From contig NZ_JACRAW010000139.1 of NCBI RefSeq assembly GCF_016213215.1, positions 1 to 44,472 on the forward strand: 44,472 nt of DNA, in the 5' to 3' direction. The translations under genes were made by a program, and so were the position numbers. This DNA is from Bradyrhizobium sp. (GTDB taxonomy: Bacteria > Pseudomonadota > Alphaproteobacteria > Rhizobiales > Xanthobacteraceae). This document shows, one piece after another, positions 8,924 through 16,065 of this stretch; position 1 is the stretch's first letter; every line of letters begins with the position of its first letter. The notes beneath the pieces were generated by a model, which saw nothing but the letters and a program-made list of their open reading frames with translations, did not search any database and was not told where the DNA came from.

Positions 8924-8980
8924 AACTTTGTCTCCAAGTTCGATCTCGGCGGCCACCCGGCCGCAATCGCAGGGACTCTC

Positions 8981-8996
8981 GCAAGCGCCGTGCCAG
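8981..8996 (-). promoter_or_regulatory. sigma-54 (RpoN) promoter of flgE-flgK-flgL
   Basis: On the reverse strand the sequence is CTGGCACGGCGCTTGC, which matches the RpoN consensus TGGCACG-N4-TTGC exactly, with the GG and GC elements at the required ten-base separation. Transcription would start near 8970, leaving about 47 bases of leader before the flgE ATG. Sigma-54 control of hook genes is known in Caulobacter and many other flagellated bacteria. Confidence 0.8.
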
Positions 8997-9028
8997 CAGG
9001 GGAAATGCAGAAATTTCAAGGGATTGAA

Positions 9029-9057
9029 TAAAAAGGCCCCGGCCTTGCGACCGGGGC
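9029..9057 (-). terminator. intrinsic terminator after msrB
   Basis: On the reverse strand gccccggtc (9057-9049) pairs with ggccggggc (9044-9036), followed by a run of five T residues. It lies 49 bases after the msrB stop and before the flgE promoter, so it insulates the flagellar operon from msrB. Confidence 0.8.
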
Positions 9058-9105
9058 ACAATTGCCGGGTCCGGCAACATTTGCCGGGCCGATTGATCAA
9101 AGAGC

Positions 9106-9612
9106 TCAGGTTGCGGAGCCTGGCGCCGGTTGGAAGACCAGTGCCAAACCGTTCATGCAGTAACGCAGGCCGGTCGGCTTGGGGCCGTCGTCGAAGACAT
9201 GGCCGAGATGGCCGCCGCAGCGGCGGCAATGCACTTCGATGCGCACCATGCCGAAAGTGCGGTCCTCGGTGGTGCCGACGGCATTTTCAAGCGGCTTAAA
9301 GAAGCTCGGCCAGCCGGTGCCGCTTTCGAATTTGGTATCCGACGAGAACAGCGGCAGGTCGCAGCCGGCGCAGGCGAAAATTCCCTTGCGGTGCTCCTTC
9401 AGGAGCGGGCTCGACCACGGACGCTCGGTGCCGTGATTGCGCAGGATTGCATGCTGCTGCGGCGTGAGCTGCGCGCGCCACTCGGCATCGGCCTTTTCGA
9501 TCTCGAACTTTTCCTTGTCCTTGGCCTGCGCCGGCACGGCCCTGAGCCATCGAAACGCGGTCAAGCCGAACAGGCCGGCTACGGACGCAAGAAGGATGCG
9601 GCGGTCGAACAT
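9106..9612 (-). CDS. msrB: peptide-methionine (R)-S-oxide reductase MsrB, exported
   Basis: 168 residues. The start MFDRRILLASVAGLFGLTAF is a twin-arginine-like signal followed by a VPAQA cleavage-type site, so the enzyme is probably periplasmic. The mature part has the MsrB fold: two zinc-binding CxxC pairs (CAGC and CRRC), SGTGWPSFF for substrate binding, GGHLGHVFDDGP, and RYCMNG with the catalytic Cys at about residue 152. It reduces the R form of methionine sulfoxide in proteins. No msrA or msrP/Q lies beside it. It is followed by a clear terminator. Usual MsrB proteins have a serine or asparagine-serine after the catalytic Cys segment (RYCINS); here it is RYCMNG, which is common in exported forms. 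Confidence 0.92.
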   Translation of the reverse strand: MFDRRILLASVAGLFGLTAFRWLRAVPAQAKDKEKFEIEKADAEWRAQLTPQQHAILRNHGTERPWSSPLLKEHRKGIFACAGCDLPLFSSDTKFESGTGWPSFFKPLENAVGTTEDRTFGMVRIEVHCRRCGGHLGHVFDDGPKPTGLRYCMNGLALVFQPAPGSAT

Positions 9613-9721
9613 CTTGGCCTCCGTGGGAAGGAATCCGGTTCTCCATCCGGAAAACTACGGCACGCCGGCAGGAAAGTTACACCGCGGCTTGAAGACGCCA
9701 CTCACTTTCCTGCGAGCGGCT

Positions 9722-11146
9722 CTAACCACCCTCGCCTTCGGGATATTCGGCCGGCGGCGGTTGCATCTGGCCGGGCGGACGGCGCCGCGGCGGACGCGCG
9801 GCGGCCGCCCGGTTGGCTTCGGCGAGGCGCGCCTCCCGCAAGTTCTCCTGAAGTCGCGCCCGCTCGCGATAGCGGGCGAGCGCACCGGCCGCGGCGGAAC
9901 TCGCCCTGCCCCACATTCCGACCAGTTGCCCGGCGACCCGGCCGGTCGGCCCGCCGGCCCAGACCAGTTCGAACGGCGAAAACAGGCGCCAGCGATCGTC
10001 GCCGAACAGGATGCTGCGGGCGATCAGTTGCCCGGCCATAGCCGCCGTATTCATACCCTGGCGGCCGAACCCGCTGGCCACCCACAGGCCTTTGCGCAAC
10101 TGCCCGATCTGGGGCATGCCGTGCACGGTCTGGCCGGTGGCGCCGCCCCAAGTCTCGCTGATTTCGACGGGCCCAAGCCTGGGAAACACCGCATTGATCC
10201 GGCGTCGGATCGCGCCGGCAAAGCGCTCGGGACGAGCAGCCCAGGTCGTCTCCGGGCTGGCCCACATCAGGCGATCGCCGTCGACGATGCGGAAATGATC
10301 AACGCTATCGGAATCCATCACCGAGCCCTTGAAGGTGATCGCGTCGGCAAGCCGGTCGCCGAGCGGCGCGGTTACGCCGGCGTAGCGCCATACCGGCAAC
10401 AAGGTCTCCCACAGGCGTCGCTGCGGGGCGCCCAGGTGAACGTTGCCAGCGAGCACGATATGCGAAGCCCGCAGCCGTGCCGACGGCGTGACGATGCGCT
10501 TGCGAATGCCCGACGGATCGATGCTGACGACCGGCGTATCCTCGAAGATCCGCGCTCCCGCCCGCCGCGCCAGCGCGGCGAGGCCGTGGACGTATTTGCG
10601 GCCGTCGACCTGGAAGGCCTTCGGATAGTAGACCCCGTGAAAGTAATGATCGGTCTTGAGCTGCTCGCGCACCCGATCGATCTGCCAGCCCTCGACTTCG
10701 GTGTCGAAATCCTCGTTGAGCATCTGGAGCCGGCCGATCAGCCGCTCGCCGTCGTCGACGTTGGAGACCTCGAGCGCGCCGTCGGACGGCGCGATGCCCG
10801 GCATCAGCTCTTCCGTGGCGTTGGCGCGGACGAACTCGGCGCCTTCCTTCGACAGCATCCACAGTTCGCGTGCATCTTCGAACCCGACGCGTTCGACCAG
10901 GTCCTGCAGAGGGAGCGAATAGCCCGGCATCACGGTGCCGAGCTGATGGCCGGAGGCGCTCCAGCCGATATGCCTGCCTTCCAGCACCGCCACGCTCGCC
11001 CCCAGGCGCGCCGCCTCCAACGCCACCGTGAGCCCGGCCAGCCCGGCGCCGACCACGCAGATGTCGGCGTCGAGGTCAAAGGAAAGCCGCGCATGATCGC
11101 GCAGGCCGAAAGCCTCATCGGATGCGCTTGTGAAAGTCTCGCTCAT
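9722..11146 (-). CDS. FAD-dependent amine/amino-acid oxidoreductase (DAO family)
   Basis: 474 residues. Near the N-terminus DADICVVGAGLAGLTVALEA is the GxGxxG Rossmann motif for FAD, followed by an acidic residue in VAVLEGRHIGWSASG. The C-terminal part has GLWVASGFGRQGMNTAAMAG, the second FAD contact typical of glycine/sarcosine/D-amino-acid oxidase relatives such as gamma-glutamylputrescine oxidase (PuuB). The last 70 residues are a Pro/Arg/Ala-rich tail unlikely to be part of the fold. It is a single gene with its own start; its substrate is unknown. The neighbouring msrB is 109 bases downstream on the same strand, but the functions do not obviously connect. Confidence 0.85.
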   Translation of the reverse strand: MSETFTSASDEAFGLRDHARLSFDLDADICVVGAGLAGLTVALEAARLGASVAVLEGRHIGWSASGHQLGTVMPGYSLPLQDLVERVGFEDARELWMLSKEGAEFVRANATEELMPGIAPSDGALEVSNVDDGERLIGRLQMLNEDFDTEVEGWQIDRVREQLKTDHYFHGVYYPKAFQVDGRKYVHGLAALARRAGARIFEDTPVVSIDPSGIRKRIVTPSARLRASHIVLAGNVHLGAPQRRLWETLLPVWRYAGVTAPLGDRLADAITFKGSVMDSDSVDHFRIVDGDRLMWASPETTWAARPERFAGAIRRRINAVFPRLGPVEISETWGGATGQTVHGMPQIGQLRKGLWVASGFGRQGMNTAAMAGQLIARSILFGDDRWRLFSPFELVWAGGPTGRVAGQLVGMWGRASSAAAGALARYRERARLQENLREARLAEANRAAAARPPRRRPPGQMQPPPAEYPEGEGG

Positions 11147-11248
11147 GTCGTTTTCTTAAGGACCCATCAGGCGCTTGTCACCTTGTCCTAAACCTGCACC
11201 TGTAGATTAATTCGGCCGGAACGACCCCAAACGAATCGAGATTACGTC

Positions 11249-11785
11249 ATGCGCCGTTTGATGCTGCTGCGTCACGCCAAGACCGAAAGCGACGCGCCGA
11301 GCGGCCGCGACCAGGACCGCCGCCTCGACGAGCGCGGCCGCAGGGATGCGGCCGAGATCGGCACCTGGATCGCCCACCATCCCCCCTTCCCCAATTGCGT
11401 GCTGGTTTCCCCGGCTGTCCGGGCGAAGGAGACCTGGGACCTGGCCTGGGAAGCCATGAAGGATCGCGTGGACGCGCCGCAGGTCGAGCTCATTCCGGAA
11501 CTCTACGGCGCCGACCCGGCCGAGCTGATGGAAGCCATCCGCACTGCAACAATCCCGGGCGATCCGAAACGGCTCATGCTGGTCGGGCACAATCCGGGCA
11601 TGCATGAACTCGCGCTAATGCTTATCGGCAGCGGCGACAAGGCTGCGCGCAAGGCGGTCGAAGACAACCTGCCGACGTCGGGACTTGCCATCTTCGACTT
11701 CAAGATCAAGGATTGGGGCGATGTGGCCTTTCGCCGCGGCCATCTCGAGTTGTTCGTCAGCCCAAAGTTGTTGCGGCAATCCTGA
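11249..11785 (+). CDS. SixA-like histidine phosphatase
   Basis: 178 residues. MRRLMLLRHAKTES carries the RHxxT/S motif of the histidine phosphatase (phosphoglycerate-mutase-like) superfamily with His9 as the phospho-acceptor, and LMLVGHNPGMHELAL supplies the second catalytic His. Length and pattern match bacterial SixA proteins, which remove phosphate from phospho-histidine, including on Hpt or PTS proteins. Its true substrate here is unknown. It starts a run of plus-strand genes; uspA follows after 61 bases with its own ribosome binding site. The upstream 100 bases divide it from the divergent oxidoreductase. Confidence 0.85.
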   Translation: MRRLMLLRHAKTESDAPSGRDQDRRLDERGRRDAAEIGTWIAHHPPFPNCVLVSPAVRAKETWDLAWEAMKDRVDAPQVELIPELYGADPAELMEAIRTATIPGDPKRLMLVGHNPGMHELALMLIGSGDKAARKAVEDNLPTSGLAIFDFKIKDWGDVAFRRGHLELFVSPKLLRQS

Positions 11786-11846
11786 AATTCTCGCGGCGCG
11801 AAGACATCGTTTGATGTAGCCTGATCGGCAGTCAAGGGAGGCGGAG

Positions 11847-12272
11847 ATGTTCAAATCCATTCTCGTGCCGATCGATCTGGCTGATACCGACCTCGCCAAA
11901 CCCGCGATCGCGGCAGCGGCCACGCTGTCGAAGACCTGGGGCAGCAGGATACGCCTGCTCAACGTTCTGCCGATGACGCCGGTGATGCTGGCCGAATATG
12001 TGCCGGCGGATTTCGACGAGCAGCAGCGCCAGACCTCGGAAGAGGCGCTTGCCATCATCGCGACCGAATCAGGCATCGATTCGTCGCTCATCTCTGCCGT
12101 GGTGCGGCAGGGCGGAATTTATCACGAGATCCTCGAGGAAGCCGCCGCGATGAAGGCCGACCTGATCGTCATGACCTCGCACCGGCCGGCCATGCGGACC
12201 TATTTCCTCGGCTCCAACGCCGGCCACGTCGTGCGCTACGCCAAGTGTTCGGTGCTGGTGGTGCGACACTGA
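11847..12272 (+). CDS. universal stress protein, UspA family
   Basis: 141 residues of the single-domain Usp fold: FKSILVPIDLADTDLA at the start, and a C-terminal LGSNAGHVVRYAKCSVLVV matching the GS-x-A-x-x-V-x10-VLVV part of the ATP-binding type. The first glycines of the usual G-x2-G are replaced (SHRPAM), so ATP binding is uncertain. A strong ribosome binding site (aagggaggcggag) precedes the ATG. Likely a stress or growth-arrest factor; partners are not evident from the neighbours. Confidence 0.9.
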   Translation: MFKSILVPIDLADTDLAKPAIAAAATLSKTWGSRIRLLNVLPMTPVMLAEYVPADFDEQQRQTSEEALAIIATESGIDSSLISAVVRQGGIYHEILEEAAAMKADLIVMTSHRPAMRTYFLGSNAGHVVRYAKCSVLVVRH

Positions 12273-12286
12273 ATCAAAGGTCATTC

Positions 12287-12757
12287 GTGAAGAAGTGGTG
12301 GCGCAAGTGGTCGTATGACATCCCGCTGGCGATCAGCGATGCGCTGTGGGAGGTCATGGTCGTGCAGTTCGCCGCGTTTCTCGAGCGCCTGACCATCCGC
12401 AAGGTTCTGGAGTTCATCGCCATCGCGATCCTGGTGATGGCCTTTGCCCAGACCTTCCCGATCGATCTCGCGATCCTGTTTGCCGGCGATGCGCTGAGTT
12501 ATCTCGAGATCGTCGTCGCCATCCGGCTCGCCGCCGGGCGGGAGGCCTTCCGGGACATAGTGCGAGTTGCCGTGCGCCTCGCCAGTTTCGCCTTCCAGAT
12601 GGCGCAAGGCGGCATCGAGCAATCGCACATGCGGCTCAAACGGTGGCGTGCGCAGCGGAGCGCCACCCGCGCGGCAAGGCCGCGCCGCAGCCGACCGAAG
12701 CGCACCGAGGACGACGGGGGATTCGGCACGGCGTGGGGCGCATTCGTGGCTGCGTGA
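12287..12757 (+). CDS. small membrane protein of unknown function
   Basis: 156 residues from a GTG that follows aaagg; it lies 14 bases after uspA and is probably in the same transcript. The start VKKWWRKWSYDIPLAISD is basic and aromatic, followed by two hydrophobic segments (FIAIAILVMAFAQTFPIDLAILFAG) and a very basic Arg-rich C-terminus (RSATRAARPRRSRPKR) that would face the cytoplasm. I do not recognise the family. An alternative start further upstream (12245) would overlap uspA and is less likely. Confidence 0.6.
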   Translation: MKKWWRKWSYDIPLAISDALWEVMVVQFAAFLERLTIRKVLEFIAIAILVMAFAQTFPIDLAILFAGDALSYLEIVVAIRLAAGREAFRDIVRVAVRLASFAFQMAQGGIEQSHMRLKRWRAQRSATRAARPRRSRPKRTEDDGGFGTAWGAFVAA

Positions 12758-12816
12758 ACTCCGGGATCCGCTTTCACGGACCTGGCGATCTCACATTGCA
12801 CTTTGCCCTCGCCTGT

Positions 12817-13428
12817 TCACGCGACGAACTTCGGCAGCACCGTCTCGGGCAGCTTATCGTAGCTATAGACGACCGGCCGGTTGCGCCGGATGAAGCCGCC
12901 GACCTGCCAGGCGAACAGCGCGGCGAATCCGATGACGAACAGCCCGCCGGCGAATTCGCCGGTCGCGACGGCGCGAGCGAGCAGTGCCGCCATCGACGCC
13001 GCCAGCACGATCAACACCGCAATCGCCGCGGCATAGGTTTTCGGTCCAAGGCCGGCGGTGAGCACGGCGCGGGCGCCGGCCTCCGCCATTCGCCGATGCA
13101 GTTCGACGATAAAGCTGCGATAGCCGTGATCCTGCGGCGCCTGCAGGGTGACGGTTTGCCACGTCGTCGACAGGACGGCGATCTGGCTTCCGGAGGTGTG
13201 GCGGATGTCGGCGCGGAAGCGTCGCGACTGCATCGACACCGGCCGAAACGAGAGGTTGACCGCCATGATCTCCGCATACGGCCACAGGCCGGAACGGCCG
13301 CCGATGCGCCACGACAAGCCTTGATCGGTCAGATCGAACTCGTGCGCGCCCCCGATCAGCGAGGCCCTGTAGGCGTAGGCGACGGCAGGTGCTGCCGGTG
13401 CTGCAATGGCGGTTTCGTCCTGCTCCAT
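12817..13428 (-). CDS. hypothetical membrane protein
   Basis: 203 residues. The N-terminal 115 residues are soluble and look like a beta-rich PH-like domain (GAHEFDLTDQGLSWRIGG, FRADIRHTSGSQIAVLS), then two transmembrane helices follow (YAAAIAVLIVLAASMAALLA and GGLFVIGFAALFAWQVGG). The end YSYDKLPETVLPKFVA is short and cytoplasmic. It is transcribed towards the preceding gene and away from the next one. No function can be assigned. Confidence 0.65.
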   Translation of the reverse strand: MEQDETAIAAPAAPAVAYAYRASLIGGAHEFDLTDQGLSWRIGGRSGLWPYAEIMAVNLSFRPVSMQSRRFRADIRHTSGSQIAVLSTTWQTVTLQAPQDHGYRSFIVELHRRMAEAGARAVLTAGLGPKTYAAAIAVLIVLAASMAALLARAVATGEFAGGLFVIGFAALFAWQVGGFIRRNRPVVYSYDKLPETVLPKFVA

Positions 13429-13496
13429 CTATTCGATCTTTCCCGGCGACAGTAGCGCGCTTGCGCAGGCGAGGTGCTTTACCTTACAAGCGGGCG

Positions 13497-13931
13497 ATGG
13501 CCGAGACGACCCCCTTTCCGCGCCACCTCATCCTCGGCGGCGCGATGATTTCCGGACTGCTGCTGGCGCTCGCCGTGCACATGCTCGGGGCACGCTACGG
13601 CCTCGACCTCGGGGGCCTGTGGCGAACAGACAAGCGCAGCTTGATGCCCGCGGGCGCCGCGATCGCCTGGTGGCTGATCGCCACCGTCGGTTTTTGCGGC
13701 GGCTACTTCACCGTAAACCTGATGCGCAGCGCCGTGTCTGGAGAGATACCGCAGCGGATGCGCCAGTTCCTGATCGCGGTCGGCGTGCTGTTGCTGGCGG
13801 GCGCGGGACACGTGGCGTCCGCCCCCAGCGCCGGACCGACGATCTCGGGCGTGCTTGCCGGACTCGCGGCCCTGTGCCTCGGCGCCGTCATGGCGTTCTG
13901 CGGCGCCCACTTTGCGCTTCGCCGGGCCTGA
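13497..13931 (+). CDS. hypothetical four-helix membrane protein
   Basis: 144 residues starting MAETTPFPRHLILGG. It has four hydrophobic helices (LILGGAMISGLLLALAVHML, AAIAWWLIATVGFCGGYFTV, FLIAVGVLLLAGAGHVASA and SGVLAGLAALCLGAVMAFCG) and few charged residues. The frame is open further upstream, but those 36 residues overlap the divergent gene at 13428 and show no membrane or domain signal. I do not recognise the family. It is followed by a strong bidirectional terminator. Confidence 0.65.
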   Translation: MAETTPFPRHLILGGAMISGLLLALAVHMLGARYGLDLGGLWRTDKRSLMPAGAAIAWWLIATVGFCGGYFTVNLMRSAVSGEIPQRMRQFLIAVGVLLLAGAGHVASAPSAGPTISGVLAGLAALCLGAVMAFCGAHFALRRA

Positions 13932-13976
13932 GCGCCTTCGGCCTCGGACATCAGCGCCAATCCACCCGCCCGCAGC

Positions 13977-14006
13977 AAAAGCGCCGCGCGAGTGCGCGGC
14001 GCTTTT
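13977..14006. terminator. bidirectional intrinsic terminator
   Basis: AAAAGCGCCGCGC (13977-13989), loop gagt, and GCGCGGCGCTTTT (13994-14006) form a perfect 13-bp stem flanked by A and T runs. It sits between the convergent genes ending at 13931 (plus) and 14027 (minus) and should stop both. Confidence 0.92.
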
Positions 14007-14026
14007 CGATCCGCCGATTGAGGAGG

Positions 14027-14533
14027 TCAGCTCGCGGCGCGAAGATTGACCTTGCTTTCCGCCATGCTCGTCAACTTCTGGTCTGTCGCCTTTTCCTCTT
14101 CCAGGGTCTTGGCAAGCAGGTTCGCGCAATCGTTGCGTCCGAGCTGCTTGGCCCAGGCGACCAGGGTACCGTAGCGCGAGATCTCGTAATGCTCGGCGGC
14201 CTGCGCCGCGCTGATCAGGGCGGCATCCAGCACCGCCTTGTCATCGACATCACCCGCCGTATCCTCGGCTTCCTCGATGATTCCGTCGATGGCCGGGCAG
14301 TCGACCGCCTTGATCTCGGCGCCGTGCATCTTGAAGACCTGCTGCAGCCGCTGGACCTGGTTCTTGGTCTCTTCGAGGTGCGTCAAAAAGCTCTGCTTGA
14401 GCTGCGGGTCGGTGGCCTTGTCCGCCATTCTCGGCAGTGCCTTCGTGAGCTGCTGCTCGGCGTAATAGATGTCCTGCAGCTGATGCAGGAACAGGTCGTT
14501 CATCGTCTTGATGTCTCTGGTAAAGAGTCCCAT
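14027..14533 (-). CDS. YciF/DUF892 ferritin-like stress protein
   Basis: 168 residues from MGLFTRDIKTMNDLFLHQLQ. Helices with the pattern DIYYAEQQLTKALPRMA, LKQSFLTHLEETKNQV and AAEHYEISRYGTLVAWAKQL match the DUF892 family (YciF), a dimeric four-helix ferritin-like fold with a possible di-iron centre formed by Glu and His residues such as those in YYAEQQ, HLEET and AEHYE. In enterobacteria YciF is part of the general stress response; in soil alphaproteobacteria several copies are common. The open frame runs back to 14710, but the ATG at 14533 is preceded by aggatcc and fits the family start. Confidence 0.88.
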   Translation of the reverse strand: MGLFTRDIKTMNDLFLHQLQDIYYAEQQLTKALPRMADKATDPQLKQSFLTHLEETKNQVQRLQQVFKMHGAEIKAVDCPAIDGIIEEAEDTAGDVDDKAVLDAALISAAQAAEHYEISRYGTLVAWAKQLGRNDCANLLAKTLEEEKATDQKLTSMAESKVNLRAAS

Positions 14534-14921
14534 CGCTTGGATCCTGTGTTGCCGGAACAAGGTCTCGCTTTGGCCCTTTTCCGGGCCTTTGGCGGACCAT
14601 GTTCGAATTGCTGATGCTGCGCTAACAGCCTTCGCCCGAGGTTGTTCCTGAAAGCCGTGAAAAGCCGCGTTCCTGGAACATCCGGCGCTGCACGTGAGTT
14701 CGAATGCCAAATGCCGCAGCGGCTCGAATCCTTAACGGCGGCCGTATATGTACGGCATATGACAAAACTGCCGGTCGAAAGCAGAACCTGTCGTTGTCAA
14801 GGGCTGCACAAACGGCTGTTTTTGCCGTAATGAACCGTACGCTACTTGCGATCGCGAAACCGTCGTTGCCGACCGGTGTCGACAGACCTCTTTTTTCTAG
14901 CCGCCCCTGCCGGGAGGATGA
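14534..14921. other. 388-bp intergenic region between divergent genes
   Basis: It lies between the YciF-like gene (minus) and the flippase-like gene (plus), so it must hold both promoters. I see a short palindrome gccgta-tatg-tacggc (14741-14756) and no convincing sigma-factor consensus or gene. Confidence 0.4.
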
Positions 14922-15998
14922 ATGCACGGACTGCTGACCGCGGTGCAACGCGGTTTCAAGAAATGGATCGGCTGGAGACGGCTCGGGGTCGCTGCAAGCA
15001 TCCTCATCATTGCTTTTGCGATCACGACTCTGATCCGCACCCTCAAGGGTGTCGACACCAGCGTGATCCTGACGGCGTTGGCCGACATCCCGCACGGCCA
15101 GATCGGGCTGGCGGCGCTGTGCGTCTTTTGCGCGTTCTGCACCCTCACGTTTTATGACTTCTTTGCGCTGCGCACGATTGGAAAGAAGCACGTCCCCTAT
15201 CGCATCGCGGCGCTCTCGAGCTTCACCAGCTACTCGATCGGCCACAATATCGGCGCCACCGTCTTCACCGGCGGCGCGATCCGGTTCCGCATCTATTCCG
15301 ACTACGGCTTGAACGCGATCGACGTCGCGAAAATCTGCTTTCTGTCCGGTCTCACGTTCTGGCTCGGCAACATCTTCGTGCTGAGCATCGGCATGGCCTG
15401 GCACCCCGCGGCGGCATCCGCCATGGACCAGTTGCCCGACGCGATCAACCGGCTGATCGCGTTCGGCGGTCTCGCGGGTATCTTGGCCTACCTAGCCTGG
15501 CTCTCCATGGGCGAGAAACGCCGAGAGCTCGGCCAGAAGGGGTGGAAGGTGGTCCTGCCGTCGGCGCCCATGACGTTGGTGCAGATCCTGATCGGCGTCA
15601 TCGACCTCGGGTTCTGTGCCATGGCCATGTACCTGCTCATGCCGGCCCAGCCGCCGATCGATTTCCTGTCGCTCGCGGTGGTCTTCATTCTTGCCACCCT
15701 GCTCGGATTTGCGAGCCATGCTCCCGGCAGTATCGGGGTATTCGATGCGGCAATGCTGGTAGCGCTGCCGGAGTTCGGGCGGGAGCAACTGCTGGCCACC
15801 CTTCTGGTATTCCGCATTCTATATTTCATCATCCCGTTCGGCCTCGCGATCTCCATCATGGGCACGCGCGAGCTCTGGATGAATGTCGTGGTACCCTGGC
15901 AGGAACGGCGCCGGCTCGCCGAGGCCTGCGCCGCCGCCAACCTGCCGGACCGGGTGATGCCGCTCGAGCGGGCAGCCAAGCGGGTCAAATCGCGCTAA
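14922..15998 (+). CDS. flippase-like / LPG-synthase transmembrane-region protein (UPF0104 family)
   Basis: 358 residues with about eight transmembrane helices. The family signs are FTSYSIGHNIGATVFTGGAI near residue 105, ATLLGFASHAPGSIGVFDAA near 265, and a charged cytoplasmic end. It matches the membrane domain of lysyl-phosphatidylglycerol synthase (MprF) without the aminoacyl-transfer domain, like E. coli YbhN. Such proteins are thought to move lipids across the inner membrane; here the substrate is unknown. The start is well supported by gggagg six bases upstream. It is a single gene followed by a likely terminator. Confidence 0.85.
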   Translation: MHGLLTAVQRGFKKWIGWRRLGVAASILIIAFAITTLIRTLKGVDTSVILTALADIPHGQIGLAALCVFCAFCTLTFYDFFALRTIGKKHVPYRIAALSSFTSYSIGHNIGATVFTGGAIRFRIYSDYGLNAIDVAKICFLSGLTFWLGNIFVLSIGMAWHPAAASAMDQLPDAINRLIAFGGLAGILAYLAWLSMGEKRRELGQKGWKVVLPSAPMTLVQILIGVIDLGFCAMAMYLLMPAQPPIDFLSLAVVFILATLLGFASHAPGSIGVFDAAMLVALPEFGREQLLATLLVFRILYFIIPFGLAISIMGTRELWMNVVVPWQERRRLAEACAAANLPDRVMPLERAAKRVKSR

Positions 15999-16037
15999 GA
16001 GGAAGGCCGGAAGCCGAGGCAGGCCATCCTCTTATTT
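15997..16037 (+). terminator. probable terminator after the flippase-like gene
   Basis: aagaggaaggcc (15997-16008) pairs with ggccatcctctt (16022-16033) with one mismatch, followed by the T-rich atttct. It overlaps the stop codon of the flippase-like gene and precedes the esterase gene by about 30 bases. Confidence 0.55.
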
Positions 16038-16065
16038 CTGCCTCAACATTGACGTTGAACGCGGC

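Noticed and set aside
8924..9229. Upstream extension of flgE
   Set aside because: It would include the msrB terminator and the sigma-54 promoter; the axial-protein start motif is at 8923.
14552..14690. GGAAC motifs suggesting EcfG stress promoters
   Set aside because: No matching CGTT at the right spacing on the correct strand for the YciF-like gene.
14741..14756. Short palindrome gccgta-tatg-tacggc
   Set aside because: Only six pairs, no second copy, no T run; could be an operator, but nothing supports it.
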